Source: Riptortus pedestris (Eukaryota > Arthropoda > Insecta > Hemiptera > Alydidae). Taken from it: a stretch of DNA of 64,000 bases. The stretch covers positions 29,525,001 to 29,589,000 of the forward strand of contig CM032230.1 in the NCBI GenBank assembly GCA_019009955.1, read 5' to 3'. Positions 11,858 through 24,303 of the stretch are shown piece after piece. Below the pieces are notes generated by a model. It did no database searches and had not been told where the DNA came from. It was given only the letters and a program-made list of their open reading frames with translations. The first letter of the stretch is position 1. Each line of letters opens with the position of its first letter. Made by a program: the position numbers and the translations under genes.

Positions 11858-12010
11858 TAGTTGTCTACAGACTGTCAATCTTTTCTAGCTAGACTAAAGA
11901 TTTCATTTAATGAGTCCGTCATTTTTTTATGAATTCCTGTTATTATCCACATGGGAATCGAATCCGCTACTATAAGGCTATATTGCTTTATCCACAAAAT
12001 GGCCCATTTG
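11858..12010 (-). mobile_element. Degenerate SINE fragment
   Basis: In reverse orientation it retains TTTCATTTAATGAGTCCGTCA and a box B-like GGGAATCGAATCCGC, in the spacing seen in intact SINE copies. Both ends are eroded. Confidence 0.6.
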
Positions 12011-12610
12011 TGTCCTTGATTTGACTTCCATGTAAAATAATTTGAAGGATTTCCATTCAAACTAAAAATAAAGGAAGTCAGCGAATACTCTATATTTATG
12101 AAAATAATGGAATAAGACTATTTCAAGATTAAAGCATTAATGCTGAAACAATATTCCATCTTCGGTTGTATACTTTATCCCTCATTAAAATGGACAATGA
12201 TTAGTCCTCAAAAGGTGGATTAATAGATTAATTAAGAACTCATATATCATCTTGTAGTAATATAGATTCTATAGAATTTACTATAGATTAGCTTTGTGAA
12301 TTAGGTTAGGCATGTATGATAAAGCGATGGTTTTACTAAATTTGGAAGACATAGAGGTAAATGTACTATTTATGCAATAGGCATTTACTGTTGGACTCAC
12401 TGAAGAAAATCCTCACTCAGTGGCTGGCTAGAAAAGGATTAGTTCTGGTTCTCAATAGTTATAAAAATAATCATGATTAAGATCATATTATTAAGTACTG
12501 GTAAGTAAAACGTATGATCTACGGCTTCACGTCCCTGATGAGCTAAATGATTGTGTTTAAATAAAATTAAAAAAAAAAACAAACAAACAGAGATGTTCTA
12601 CTAATAATAA
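12011..12610. other. Spacer, nothing recognised
   Basis: AT-rich with no supported gene. Confidence 0.5.
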
Positions 12611-12614
12611 TACT

Positions 12615-13300
12615 AAAAAAGGGTTGTGTAAACGAAGGGAATTACCCACCTCCTGGTATAACACACAAGTGACCTTATTTCACAACATATTCTCTATTTA
12701 TAACTAATGAGTAGAAGTGGGCCTCCTGGGTTACAGAATACAAGAAAGTAGGAATAACTCTCTTAATACTAGAGTTACGAAATAATGCATACAACAATAC
12801 AGTACAATACAATCAGGAGTTTAACAAGATTGGATCTATAACATTTTTCGATCCGACTCATAATAATGGAGATATTTTGAATTTTCGAATCACACCCTCT
12901 TAACTATTATGATCTACAGTGTTGATTTAAACAGTGAAACACGAATTATGGTATAAATCGAATAAACGTTTTCATTAAAGAACGAAATGTTTTAACGTCA
13001 TCAGATATCGTATTTGGATCTATCTCACAAAATAAAAGTTCAATGAAAACCATATTTGGTATTTAACCTTGGAATGAAGTGGTTCATGAATTGAGAGCTT
13101 ATTGTTAATTTGACATGGGGAGGAGTGGGGGTTTACTGATGGCCGACAACTAAAATATGGAAATATCTCCATCAATATTCAATATAGAGAAAACATGCAC
13201 ATTGCAACATTCATATATAATATCATTTTCATTACGATTGATTCTATACAACTTTTCGATCCGGAGATCGTAATAACGGAGATATTTTGAAAACACGTAA
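12615..13300 (-). mobile_element. HINE-like internal remnants
   Basis: Two pieces of the internal modules lie in minus orientation. One at about 12650-12905 contains GATCCGACTCATAATAATGGAGATA. One at about 13005-13300 contains TTCAATGAAAACCATATTTGGTATTTAA and TTACGATTGATTCTATACAACTTTTCGATCCGG, given here with spelling variation. Neither has a terminus. Confidence 0.6.
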
Positions 13301-14215
13301 TTATTAAATGAACATTTATAATTATTTATGTAGTCCTGTTAATATGCTATACATTGTAGAATGGTAACATTGTTTGATTATAAGACTCTTGATAACAGAC
13401 AACGGATACTGTTTATACTGTGTATTGATGAAAACGAGATCAGAAATAATTTGTTTTTAATCTGGTTAAAATCATTTGAGACATAATAAAACAAATCCTC
13501 TTAAGAAATAGATACAGCCTTAACCAAAGGTAAAAACAATACTAGCAGTATACTAAAATACTGGAAAATACAATGTCGGCAGCCGGCTGATAGAATATAT
13601 ATACAGTATCCCGTGGGATAAGCTAGGGCCGAGCTAAAGCAAGCATTGGCCGAAATAAAACAACCCCACTAGGTCACATTCTATTGCTTTTCACTGCCTC
13701 ATAGACAAACACACTCTCCTCAAATTACAGATGTTTTTTTTTTTACAGCTGTTTGTTCATTTCTGTAATAGCTAAGCAACAATCCGTTTCCGAAATTTGA
13801 TTTAATTTGACGTTATTTCCCTATGAAAATCTGATGTTGGCATCGCATGTCTCACTTTTACTCCTATTAAATTAAATAAAAAAAATATTTGGCGGCATTT
13901 CGTATAAAATTATTTCAATTGAAAGTGTTACACGACAGCTCTGTCCCAAAGCATCGCAACGAAAAATGTAACATTACATAATTTATAGACATTTCAATGG
14001 TAAAAAAAGAGGTCCTATACTAATTTGTCGTATCTCTAATACGTAAGGAGAAATTTGATTTTTTTTTTAAAGAAGTCAGCACCTCTTAGTCAGTTTTGAG
14101 GAAAACACGAGGTACACAATCCTTTGAAACTTGAAAACGGAATATTTTTGAGATTATAAGACTTTCTTCACATTGCAGAAGGAAGTAATAACACTCAAGA
14201 TACATTTATTTATAT
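13301..14215. other. Spacer, nothing recognised
   Basis: No open frame, repeat boundary or motif that I can support. Confidence 0.45.
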
Positions 14216-14219
14216 CTAT

Positions 14220-14292
14220 CTAGGAGCCAAGCTTCGCGGGATCGGCCACGTTGGCCGGATCAGAGGCAGTCTGCCAGGAACCGACTGTGTTA
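14220..14292 (+). pseudogene. Possible short LINE C-terminal fragment
   Basis: One frame reads GAKLRGIGHVGRIRGSLPG. This resembles the LRW-GHV-RM block found near the C-terminus of several LINE endonuclease/reverse transcriptase proteins. Only about 25 codons are visible, and the local GC content is clearly higher than the surroundings. The resemblance could be chance. Confidence 0.35.
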
Positions 14293-14399
14293 TCTCCTCA
14301 CATCTTCCGCTCAATTATTTGGTTTAAATTATAGCAAATTCAGTTATTCTGAGTACATTGTTGCGGAAACTGCGTACATGAAAAATTAAACAGAGTTAA

Positions 14400-15528
14400 C
14401 CCTGAATTGGCCAGAAACTCAAAAAATGAATTGAAATGAAAAATTTTCTTAAAAACTAATTTTTTGCGTTCCTAATAAATAGAATATATAAGGTTTTACT
14501 TATTTTGTTTTCTGAACAAAAATATTACATGGTGTCTTTAAGTACACTGTGGCCAGTTACCCTAAAACCTTAGTGGTGTCTTTAAGTACACTCTGGCCAA
14601 TCACCGTAAATCAATGGGGGTGTCTGTAAGTTATGTTAATAAACTGACATAGTTTCTAAAAATGTAATTAAATAATTTATTATGTAATAAAAGAAACGTG
14701 TTGTAAATTAAAAATAAGTACATTGTAAACAAAATATAAATCCGTCAAAAATATCATTACACTTTCCATTCATTCAAGAAAACAGGGCCTTTTACGGGTG
14801 TTACAAAGCCCACATTACATTTTCGGCATAAAACAACCCTTTGATTTTGGTGACAGTCTACACTTTCCTTTTGTAGTGAATACTTGTCAATGGTGCATCC
14901 CGCTGTATGCTTGTCAATGGTGGAGCTGCAGCAGTTCTTGGTTGCAATTGGTGGTCCTGGCTCCACTAGTCCTTTTAGATCGCTGGTCCAGCAGAATAAC
15001 CTCTGCAATGTATATTCGAAATTGTTTTAAGTCAATTTTTTTTTAGGGCTTTTATACGTATATGTTAATTAAAATGGTAAAAGTAAGAAATAATATAAAA
15101 TCATGCCCCTTGGGCAAATTTGTTGGTATTTGGCCAGGGTGAACTTAAGTACACCATCATTAAAATCCATGCTAAAACTCTATTTCTCTCCAGAAGGGAA
15201 AATGAAACACATAGGAACTTAAATACAATACTTACAACTAATTCGCCCATGTTGGTTCATATTTAAATCGAATAGAGTATATTTTAATGAATTAGAAACT
15301 TCGCTGGCAACTAGTGTGAAGTAGGGTGGTAAACAATGATGATTTTCTTCAGTTCATTGTTAGTAATTAGCTCCAATAACAATAAATGGACTTTTGTTGC
15401 ATATGCTCATGCTTGGAAGGTTACAGGGGTGTGGACAGAGGCTCAAAATGGGTAAGAATAGAAGCAGTTGCTCTCTGAGAGTGTTAAATATGAACGGTGT
15501 CTTTAAAGACACCTTGGCCAGTTAAGGG
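14400..15528 (-). mobile_element. Second piggyBac-like element, defective
   Basis: It is flanked by TTAA at 14396-14399 and 15529-15532. The ends are inverted: CCCTGAATTGGCCAG at the left, CTTGGCCAGTTAAGGG at the right. Subterminal copies of TGGTGTCTTTAAGTACAC with TGGCCAG occur near 14530, 14574, 15132 and 15495. The minus-strand open frame 14757-15008 (83 codons) ends with VVLCRKCNVGFVTPVKG. This may be a damaged piece of the cysteine-rich C-terminal domain of a piggyBac transposase; that domain call is weak, while the TTAA and inverted termini are clear. The ends differ from those of the element at 10533, so this is another family. Confidence 0.75.
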
Positions 15529-15532
15529 TTAA

Positions 15533-16770
15533 TCACATATTTAAGTTTAGTACAGGTTTAGCGAACAGTGCTTTTTAGTTTCGGTACAGTGTTTATGTAA
15601 AGAATAGTGTAGTGTCGAGTTTATGTAAAGAACAGTATAGTGTTGAGTTTATATAAATAACAGTGCAGTGCCGTGTTTTTTGTGAAGATCGTACTTGTGC
15701 TAATAAAAGGAACTTAATAGTTAAGAAATATTTATCAAGTGTTGTGCATTGTTAAATAAATTGTGTAGTGATAAAGCACAGTGTGTTTAATTTTGCAATC
15801 TAAAAGAACTGCAATAAACAAAGTTTATTACTTTTGTAATAAACGTAACGATATGTAGATGTAAAATATTTTTCAGACAAAATGAAGCAGCTTTCTAGTT
15901 AATTTTAGTATATTTCCCATAAGTGAAATCAGCTGTGAACTTTGTATTCACAATAAGATTTGCCCGTGCTTATTGTTAGTTGAAGTAAAAGACAAATTAA
16001 TATAAATATATGTATATTATATAGAAATCCAAGTTTCCTCTTTTATATAAACGCACAATCCTTTCTATATTTCTCTCTCAATAAAAATGTGTAAACAAGT
16101 TTATACTGTACGTGATAAGTGGAATAAGAGCATATGTTGAAAATCGTGTAAGTAGATTTGTATTAAATCTGCTGAAAGATCAAATGAGAGAACGTAACTC
16201 TGGATTTTTGTTTTAGTATTGTATTCTCCAGATTAATTAATGAATTTTTTGTAAGTCCATCTTCAACTATTATGATATTACCCCCAATAAAATGGACAGA
16301 TTAGTTTTAAACCTCGGAACAATGTGCTATTTAACTTCTACTTAATATCTTTGTACTTCATTCTGTGTATGGCTTTGAAGTGAAACGGAAATAAGTCGAT
16401 TGATGTAGGAGGCATTGGGTGAGCTAAGCCCTGCTGGTGTTTGAGGAGGATTAGCGGTGATATAGGACTCCCAATGTCGCTGGAGCAAATAGGTTAGGAA
16501 AGTGGTTTCAACCGCACCCTCTCCTCCCTCTTAAATCTACCAATATGGGTGCTCTCTTGGGCATTTTCAAGTATGCTCATCTTTCAAATATATTATATAT
16601 TCATTACAATGCTCCAATTATTCATATGACATTTCTCTCAAATGTGAGTCTAATAACTTGACAGTTTAGTGAAACATTAGAAAGACCTTGCTTTATCCGG
16701 AAATCGATATTAAATATGTGACAAAGATCAGCTGATTAGCAAAGATGCCGCCATCTCTTCATCAGACATG
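15533..16770. other. Spacer with short AGTGTAGT-type tandem degeneracy
   Basis: Around 15550-15700 a phrase like TTTATGTAAAGAACAGTATAGTG recurs three or four times with changes, an eroded short tandem repeat. The rest is unassigned. Confidence 0.5.
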
Positions 16771-16774
16771 TATA

Positions 16775-17375
16775 TATATATAAATGACTGTTTGTATGTA
16801 TGCCCTTTATAGAATCGTAAATGGCTGAACCGAATTTAATGAATCTTGGTATGTATATTACTACTAACCCAAATTAGGTTTAGGCTATATTAATAATCTC
16901 TGAGACAAACAGGAATGGGGATTATAGGGTAGGGGCTGTAATTAAAAATAGCGATATTTCGTTTCATATTGATATTTCGGGAAATATGAACATGACAAAA
17001 GTGGTTTGTTTTGTTATTTAGAGTAACATTTGTTATATATACTTTTGTCGTGTACCGAATTATAAATGAGCTATACGCTAAAAACTTTATTCGTAAATGG
17101 TTCGGAATGCAGAATTGTTTCTGTGATTATGAATAATATGGTTAATACGATAATCTATGATTATGTTATATATAAAAAAAGATACATGCACTGGGAATGG
17201 GTGATATAAAAATATTGTGTATTTTGTAGAATTAACATACCCCCAGCCCTCCAGACTCGGGCGTAAATCCTAAGCATTGAGATGGGAAAAAGTAAAAAAT
17301 ATTGTACGAAGTAAAGCCAAAAGAAAATAACATCGTCATTTATACTCAAATGATTTCCCGGGCGAGCCGGGTACC
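16775..17375 (-). mobile_element. Old truncated copy of the tandem-repeat element
   Basis: It is homologous to the elements at 36471, 47634, 61041 and 62601. It carries GGCTGAACCGAATTTAATGAA, GGTATGTATATTACTACTAACCC, TAGCGATATTTCGTTTC and the pair ACAAAAGTGGTTTGTTTTGTTATTTAGAGTAAC. It ends with a damaged CCCGGGCGAGCCGGGTA. Only one of the roughly 300-bp internal units remains. A (TA)n tract precedes it. Confidence 0.75.
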
Positions 17376-18056
17376 TTAGATAGTATGATATATTGGGTTG
17401 TAAAATAACTTCGTAGCGTTTTTAATAGTGATTTCAATAAAGAACTTCAGATTCTTGTAAATATATTATTATTTATTAACGTCCACTTTTTGCAAAACTA
17501 AAAACATAGAAAACTAAAAAATCTTGAGTACATTTTAGAATTAACAGAATTTGAGTTTTTAAATTCCAAAATTATGGATATATGTAGGGTGAATAGTGGC
17601 AGTTTCCTGGCTTTCATTCTATTATCACTCCTAACAGGAAATAAAACTATATATATTTTTAAAATTCTCCCAGCTGATATTAAACAAAAAAAAAGAAGAA
17701 AAATTAGAACTTAAAATAGCTTTCAGTGATAATTTTCTAAACTTAGTCCTAAATAAAAGGCTTGGTCGAGGGGGGTGGGAAACTTTTTCGAAGCTAGGCT
17801 AATTAGAGAGGGACTGAACCTTGTGTTGATAGGTCGGTAGTGGTAAACAAAGGACAGGGAAAATAAAGGGAGATGATCTTCAAAGGGCCTTTGTGCAAAG
17901 GCTAGAGATAGTTTGGAAAGCCAATAATATGCGGGTATCAGATAATATGGCTCTCTTTCACATTTTGGAGAGAAAAATGCCTATTTTTAGCTCCCACAAT
18001 GTATAATTAGTTGTTTAAATAGAAATCTAACACAAATAAACTCCGAATAATATTTA
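17376..18056. other. Spacer with SINE 3'-end scrap
   Basis: A scrap at about 17465-17497 (TTATTATTTATTAACGTCCAC) is the reverse complement of the SINE 3' end. Otherwise nothing is recognised. Confidence 0.5.
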
Positions 18057-19008
18057 AAAGTCCGTCACGCAGGGCTGCGTAAAGTAAGCAGATTTTCCAA
18101 GGGCAGGTTTAAACAGATAAATCAACATAGTGGTAACACCACCGTGGATGTCAAGGGAATAAATAGAAACGGTAATAAGAAATCATTCAGTCAATTTACA
18201 AGTTAATAATATCTACAACGGAAAGCGTCTGAATTGGAAACGAACAGGGCAGCCAACTTCGTAGCCCTGAAAAGATAGAATTATTCTAGACCGGAAAGAT
18301 GAGCAATTAATGAAATATATCTGAATATAACACATTGATTTTATTGAAAACTATTTACTAGAGCTAGTGGACTAATTTGAAATGAATCAGAATAATTGTT
18401 ATCTCAATCACTCAGATTTTTGTAATTCAAAAACAAAAGAAGGGGGAGGTCAACAGAGCGTATTTCTTTATGTCTCGTATAATAAAGCTTTCTTGAAAAC
18501 AATATTTGGTATTTAAGCCATTTGGTTCATGATATAACTGCTTATTATTAATATGACAATAGTAGGAGTGGAAATTAACTGAAAGCGTAAAACTATAAAA
18601 TCCAAATATCTCGGTTAATACTGATTATACGGAAAATATGTATAGGACAATATTTATAGTAAATTTAATTTGTAATAAGATTGTTTCAAAAAATTTTTTC
18701 GATCCGACGTATAGGAACAGAGATATTTTGAATTTTCGAAATTCCTCCCCCCTAAACACCCCCCTTCCCCTGGTTCGATGTCAGCCGTTCACGAACTTGA
18801 TCTTCCTTTTTACATAAAACGACTAAATATCGAGTTTGGTAACGATTAAACAATAATTGCGACCACTAGAGCGGTAAAAGACAAATATATATAGTTTGGA
18901 ACGGACCTCATTTTCGTCATCTCCTAGGTAGGACATTTGAAGAAAAATTTAGAAAATCGCGTCGTGAGTACGAACTCAATAGCTGATTTCCATTAAGGAA
19001 AATCTGCT
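18057..19008 (-). mobile_element. HINE-like element, complete
   Basis: It starts AAAGTCCGTCACGCAGGGCTGCGTAAA and ends AGCTGATTTCCATTAAGG-AAAATCTGCT. The TA tract is almost lost (near 18886). The internal module is longer than average and contains the GACCGGAAAGATG and GGAAAGCGTCTGAATTGG segments. Confidence 0.9.
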
Positions 19009-19129
19009 AAAATGAATCGTTAGTGCCCTCTCCTTGTCTTAATTCTGATTGACAATATGTCAATAAATAATAGTAGATTGAAACACACACACACGCGTAC
19101 ATTCATGCGGGCTAACTCCTATTATTAGC

Positions 19130-19760
19130 CAGATTTTGTAGAGTATCTTAGAACTCTGGACTTGGAGTGGAAATATCTCCTCGCATGACTTTATTACTGG
19201 GTGAACTTTTGTAGAATGCAATGGGAAACCGATGCATGTCCTTGTGACCTCTTATTCCCTTGTTCGATACCCTGAAAGTCAGGTTTACCTGTTCACGGGG
19301 TCAATCACCAGTTGTAGCCTGTAGATACTACAATTACTTCAAATACTAAAAGCCCTGTTGAATCTTGAACTCTTACATGATCTTGGATCACTAACATAAT
19401 CCACCACAGTCTCCGCAAGTCCTCTCTCCGATTATCTATCCAGACATTTTTCCCTGGACCTGATTTTTCTCATACCAAGGTGTAACGTACTTAATTTTTC
19501 AGGGCAGCCTCTGGGATCTCATTATCTCAAGGTGACACAAACAGCCCAATATGTCCTTCTAAATGACCATATATCACGTTCGCCTTTAACCACTTGAGCC
19601 CTGCCCTGCATCGTATCTTCAACTCGTGCTGCTCTTTCAGGGCTCTAAATATCAATATCAAGGGTATTCTTCCCCCAGAGGCTTTTCAGTTTACCTTCGT
19701 GACCGTCCAGTTTTCACTGCGAAAAAGAACATTAGCTTTACTTTCTACTACATAATATTT
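19130..19760 (-). other. Higher-GC relic, perhaps LINE-derived
   Basis: This stretch is richer in GC than its neighbours. On the minus strand one frame reads VLFRSENWTVTK, similar to the YGSETWTLTK block of LINE reverse transcriptases. No second block confirms it, and stops are frequent. It may be an unrelated decayed gene. Confidence 0.3.
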
Positions 19761-19817
19761 TGAATGTCTTCGTCCTTCTTGCTCATAGATATTCTATGTT
19801 TTGGAGCTTCATGTATG

Positions 19818-20196
19818 ACAAAAAAGTACTTCTTATTCTGGACCCAATATTTTTAAATGGTCTTCATATTTTCATGGGAAGGATTACCAATAAAAATCAT
19901 TCTTCGTCGGCCCAAACTTTATTGATACTGCCCTACATTTTTAGTGGCTTACATGCCACCTCTTCAGGGGCTATCAATTTCTGAAGTGCTTGTTTCCCTC
20001 ATACGTTCGTTGCGACAATCCTTTCTAGAATCAACTTCCACCCCAGAGACAAAAAGTCGCAAGGTGGCATGTAACCCACGAAACATGCAGGCCAATATCA
20101 ATAAAGTTTGCGAGGAAAAAAATGTTTTTTATAGGTGACCCTTTCCATGAAAATATGAAGAACATATAAAAATATTGGGTCCAGAATAAGAAGTAT
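19818..20196. repeat. Foldback inverted repeat
   Basis: Arm 19818-19962 (CTTATTCTGGACCCAATATTTTTA ... AGTGGCTTACATGCCACCT, quoted in pieces) is the reverse complement of about 20062-20196 (AGGTGGCATGTAACCC ... ATTGGGTCCAGAATAAG). The loop is about 100 bp and contains TCTTCAGGGG. Short open frames here are products of the repeat, not genes. Confidence 0.8.
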
Positions 20197-21263
20197 TTTA
20201 AAGAAAATCGATGGACATTTAAAGAAATTTTTCGAAAATCGCGTCATAATTTTTTAGATTTATGACAGAAGTGGTTGAGGTATTGTGGTACTTTTCAATT
20301 TTTCAATTCTGAGATGTGGCTTTAACAATTAAGTAAATAAGTATACCAAGCAATTAAATAAAATCTATTGATTGTTATGTAACATGAAAATTATGAAAGC
20401 ATCGTGCGCTATTTCAAGAGTCCATCCATACATGAGAGGTTAAACGAACCCTTTAATTTTTTCGAGTTAAATCAAAGCAAGATCAGCCCCAGAGACATAA
20501 CGTGGGCGCAAACATATATATAAATTAAAAGTCGCTAGGTAAGTGGTTGTTCTTCTTGGTATGAAATCAAAACTTCGAAGAAAAATACAAAATATAATAC
20601 ATATTTAATGAGCACTGAAATGGAAGGATAAACTCTTTTCTGTAGTTTCAGTGTTTTCAATAGTTGAGTGGGTTCGATCTCTGCTTTGCATGCAGTAAAA
20701 GAATTCTCCCTTCTGAGAAAGGGGCGAGGGAGAAAAAATGCGTGCCAGCATTAAAATTGGAACTGTCAAAAGTTAATAAGCCTCCCGAGGATTTGAAGGT
20801 GACGGGTGAACTCAATCAATTCTAATTGAGCTCAAGTTTCTGCACTTGAGAGATTTCATGAAACTTGGGAACAACCCGAAATAACATTGAGGGACTTTTT
20901 GCATGATACTGATAAGTTTGCATAGGATAATATACCTATAGACCATGTAGACAAATCCATGGAGATATCTTCATGAAAGTTGGCACCATAACCAAATGTA
21001 TTAATTTATTTTTGTGTTCTTGAAATATTTCACCCATTTTCTAACCAAATTTAAAATAATTCTAACTATATTCTAATTTGACACTGAACTTTGATATTGA
21101 TATAAGCTTGAATGTAAGTTAGAGGAAGAAATTACAGAACGACAATTGTACAATATTAAATAGCAAACATGATTGACTTCATTTTTATGACCTGAGAAAT
21201 ATTATGATTTTTCAATTATCCTTACCCCTTCTCCTGTTCCGATTTTAAGCATTAACAAATTTT
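20197..21263. other. Spacer, nothing firm
   Basis: Near 20668 GGGTTCGATCTCTGC resembles a pol III box B, perhaps from another eroded SINE. A HINE-like scrap (GATGGACATTTAAAGAAATTTTTCGAAAATCGCGTCA) sits at about 20208-20247. The rest is unassigned. Confidence 0.4.
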
Positions 21264-22069
21264 AGCAGATTTCCCTTGAGGGAAATCAGATTGAGGTCGT
21301 ACTCATGACGCGATTTTCGAAAAATGTCTTCAAATGTCCATCGATCCTACCTAGGAGATGACGAAAATGAGGTCCGTTCAAAATTATATATATTTCTCTG
21401 TTAACGCTCTAGCGGTCGCAATTTTTGTTTGATCGTTATGAAACTCGATATTTAACCGTTTTATGTAAAAAGACAGATCAAGTTCGTTAATGGCTGAAAT
21501 CGGACTAGAGGGAGGGGGGTTTAGAGGCGGGGATATTCGAAAATTCAAAATATCTCCGTTATTAAGTATCGGATCGAAAAATTGTATAGAACTAATCTTA
21601 TTGCAAATTAAATGTACTATAAATATTGTTATATACATTTATTCTCTATCTTGAATGTTAACCGAGATATTTGCATTTTTATGAAGTCTGTGGTCGGGTA
21701 TAGTTCGGATTAGATCGGCCATTTTCGTATCTTCTCGGCTCAGGTGGAAGCTTCTTCTAACCTTACCTGTCGTTCCTAACCTTACCTTACCTTCCTTCCT
21801 TTGTGAGATTTATGCAAATACGTTCTGTTCATCCACCCCCCCCTTCTTTAGTTCTTGGACTACTAAAATTTTAGATATTAAAATATAAATTATTGTTACA
21901 ATTCAGAAGCAGTTTCAGTTGGGAATTTATTTTAATTAACTCAAAGATTTCTCATTACCGTTTGTATTTAATCACCGTGGTGTTGTGATACCAGTATGGA
22001 GAATTCTCTATTGTAAAACCTCACATGAGAAATCTGCTTAGTTTACGCAGCCCCTGCGTGACGGACTTT
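21264..22069 (+). mobile_element. HINE-like element, complete, capture donor subtype
   Basis: It opens AGCAGATTTCCCTTGAGGG, has a minimal TA tract, and carries an internal module (GTGGAAGCTTCTTCTAACC, GGACTACTAAAATTT, GTATTTAATCACC). It ends with the perfect stem-loop and GACGGACTTT. The same module and the 270 bp that follow this copy recur at 31862-33000. Confidence 0.92.
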
Positions 22070-23040
22070 TAATCTTTATCTCTCCAACAAAATATTGGGT
22101 TTGGCCAAAATACTACTTCTAGAACTGCAGAAGACAAATATTTAATTGAACGGACCTCATTTTCCTATTTTCAACGAAGAGTATCCCTCTAACGGGTCAG
22201 TTTATTTAAGTTTGTGTGAACCATCCTTTGGATAATATACACATTTCAATAAATACAAATAATAGTTTGTACACAATAATTATAAATATTATAAAAGCAA
22301 TAAAGAAATAAAAACAAAACATATGTAAACATTACATATGTGTGTGAACAGTAGGTGTAAATCGACAAAATAGTGCCCATTTCTTGTATAAATGCATTAA
22401 ATCCCTTGATATATGTGAGTAATAGTTTCGGTTTGTCCGTCGGCCAAGCATCGTTTTGTAAGGTAGTGTACTTAGCTTTGTTCTTGGGCCGTCATGTAAT
22501 GTACAGTCATATAAGAGGTGGTCATACGTCTGTTCAGTCTCATTGTCACATTTGCATGTATCTGTTTAAATTTGTATAAGTAGCTTTTCCATATCCTGAT
22601 ATGAATTGTATTTGCTTAGAATTGGTTAGTGCTATTTTTGTCTCTTGTATATGTACTTATGTAATTGTCGTCCTTTAGGGGTGTTTGTCCATCTTTCGTC
22701 CCATTTTCTATGAGATTCACGTCTCAAAAGAGTTTTAAATGGCCTGTTTAGTCAGTTTAGAGTATGTAATAGGTATTGATTCGTCTCTTGAAGCTGTATT
22801 TGCAAGTTGTTCTGCTGTATAATTTACTAAATTTCCCGTGTGTCCTTTTATCAATGCTATTGCCACTATTACATTTTCTGTCTACATAATGTGATTAGTC
22901 TTCTGATCTTTTAAGTCTGTCCGTTATGAATTCCGTTATTGTAAATGCGGTCTATGTTAATTTTGCTATCCATGTAGATTATTCTAGTCAGTCTATCACT
23001 TCAAATGTCGTGCAGTGTTTCGAGTGCCTCAGAAATTGAT
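22070..23040 (-). pseudogene. LINE relic: RNase H to C-terminus, with 3' flank
   Basis: Read on the minus strand, about 22880-22730 gives IKGHTGNLVNYTAEQLANTA, the end of an RNase H domain (H and the final acidic/N region). About 22720-22660 gives RKWDERWTNTPKGRQLH, the W-x-x-RW linker of R1/Jockey-type elements. About 22570-22500 gives CKCDNETEQTYDHLLYDC, the C-terminal zinc-binding pattern. Frameshifts and stops separate these blocks. The fragment at 35981-36440 belongs to a related family. The 3' untranslated part runs toward 22070 and abuts the HINE-like element. Part of this tail (22070-22338) was carried to 32704-32968. Confidence 0.7.
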
Positions 23041-23048
23041 AGGTTTTT

Positions 23049-23170
23049 AGCAGATTTCCCTTAAGGGAAATCAGCTATTGAGGTTGTACTCATGACGGAA
23101 TTTTTGAAATTTTTCTTCAAATGTCCATCGATCCTACCTAGTAGATGACGAAAATGAGGTCCGTTCAAAA

Positions 23171-23228
<58 letters not shown>

Positions 23229-23664
23229 CTGTTACCGCTCTAGCGGTCGCAATTTTTGTTTGATTGTTACCAAACTCGATATTTAGTCGTTTTAGGTAAA
23301 AAGAAAGATCACGTTCGTTAACGGGTGAAATCGGAACAGTGTGAGGGGGGGTTTAGAGGGGAGGATTTTCGAAAATTCAAAATATCTCCGTTACTATACG
23401 TCGGATCGAAAAATTGTACAAAATCAATCTTATTGCAAATTAAATGTACTATAAATATTGTTATATACATTTATTCTCTATCTTGAATATTAGCCGAGTT
23501 ATTTGGATTTTTATTAAATCTGGGCCGCTTACGGACGGGTGACTTTCTCCCCAAAAGCTAGTTCGGCCGTTTCCTTAACTGCTCGACTCTCGTGAAATTT
23601 CTCTATTGTAAAACTTCACGTGGGAAATCTGCTTAGTTTACGCAGCCCCTGCGTGACGGACTTT
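23049..23664 (+). mobile_element. HINE-like element, complete
   Basis: It has an intact 5' palindrome, (TA)n at about 23175-23223, GTGGGAAATCTGCTTAG, a perfect stem-loop and GACGGACTTT. Confidence 0.92.
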
Positions 23665-24303
23665 CTGCTTGATTGTTTGTACATATTAAGGAAATTCATT
23701 ATTTTCCTCTCAGTATAATATTGTCGACTGTTAAAATGACATACGCACACCGAACGCCATCACCGTTTTAACTTCCTTCAGTCATATGATAGGTCCGCGT
23801 TTTGTCTACGTCACTTTATTTTCGTCACCTCTCCAAAATCGTGACATGAGTACAACCTCAATATAACTATTTCAAGAGAAACCTTTAAACCGTTTAAATG
23901 CCTGGTTAAATTAATTAACTAAAAAGAATTAAATTTAAAAGTTGAGGAATTAAATGCTATTTTTGTCAAAAATGTAAGCACAGAAAGTGGGAAGTAGGAA
24001 ATTCCAAGTTTGTATTGATGCTAGAATATATATTGATGATATCATAGTTTTAGGATGGTGGGAACTCAGCAAGTGCTGCTTATTTAATACTCTACCAACC
24101 TTCTCACTAAATCAAATCTAAATATTCATTGCAGAAACTATGAAACACTTGTTTACTTTTCACCTCAACTTTGGATTGAATAGAACTGGACTGATTTGAA
24201 TTCATCTCTTCACTATTCTTTCGGCGCTACAGTAAACTTGCCTGTTGGCTTTCGAAGTATCTGATCTTCTTAAAACTACACCTTAACCGAATGCAAACAT
24301 AGC
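23665..24303. other. Spacer, nothing recognised
   Basis: No supported gene or repeat. Confidence 0.5.
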
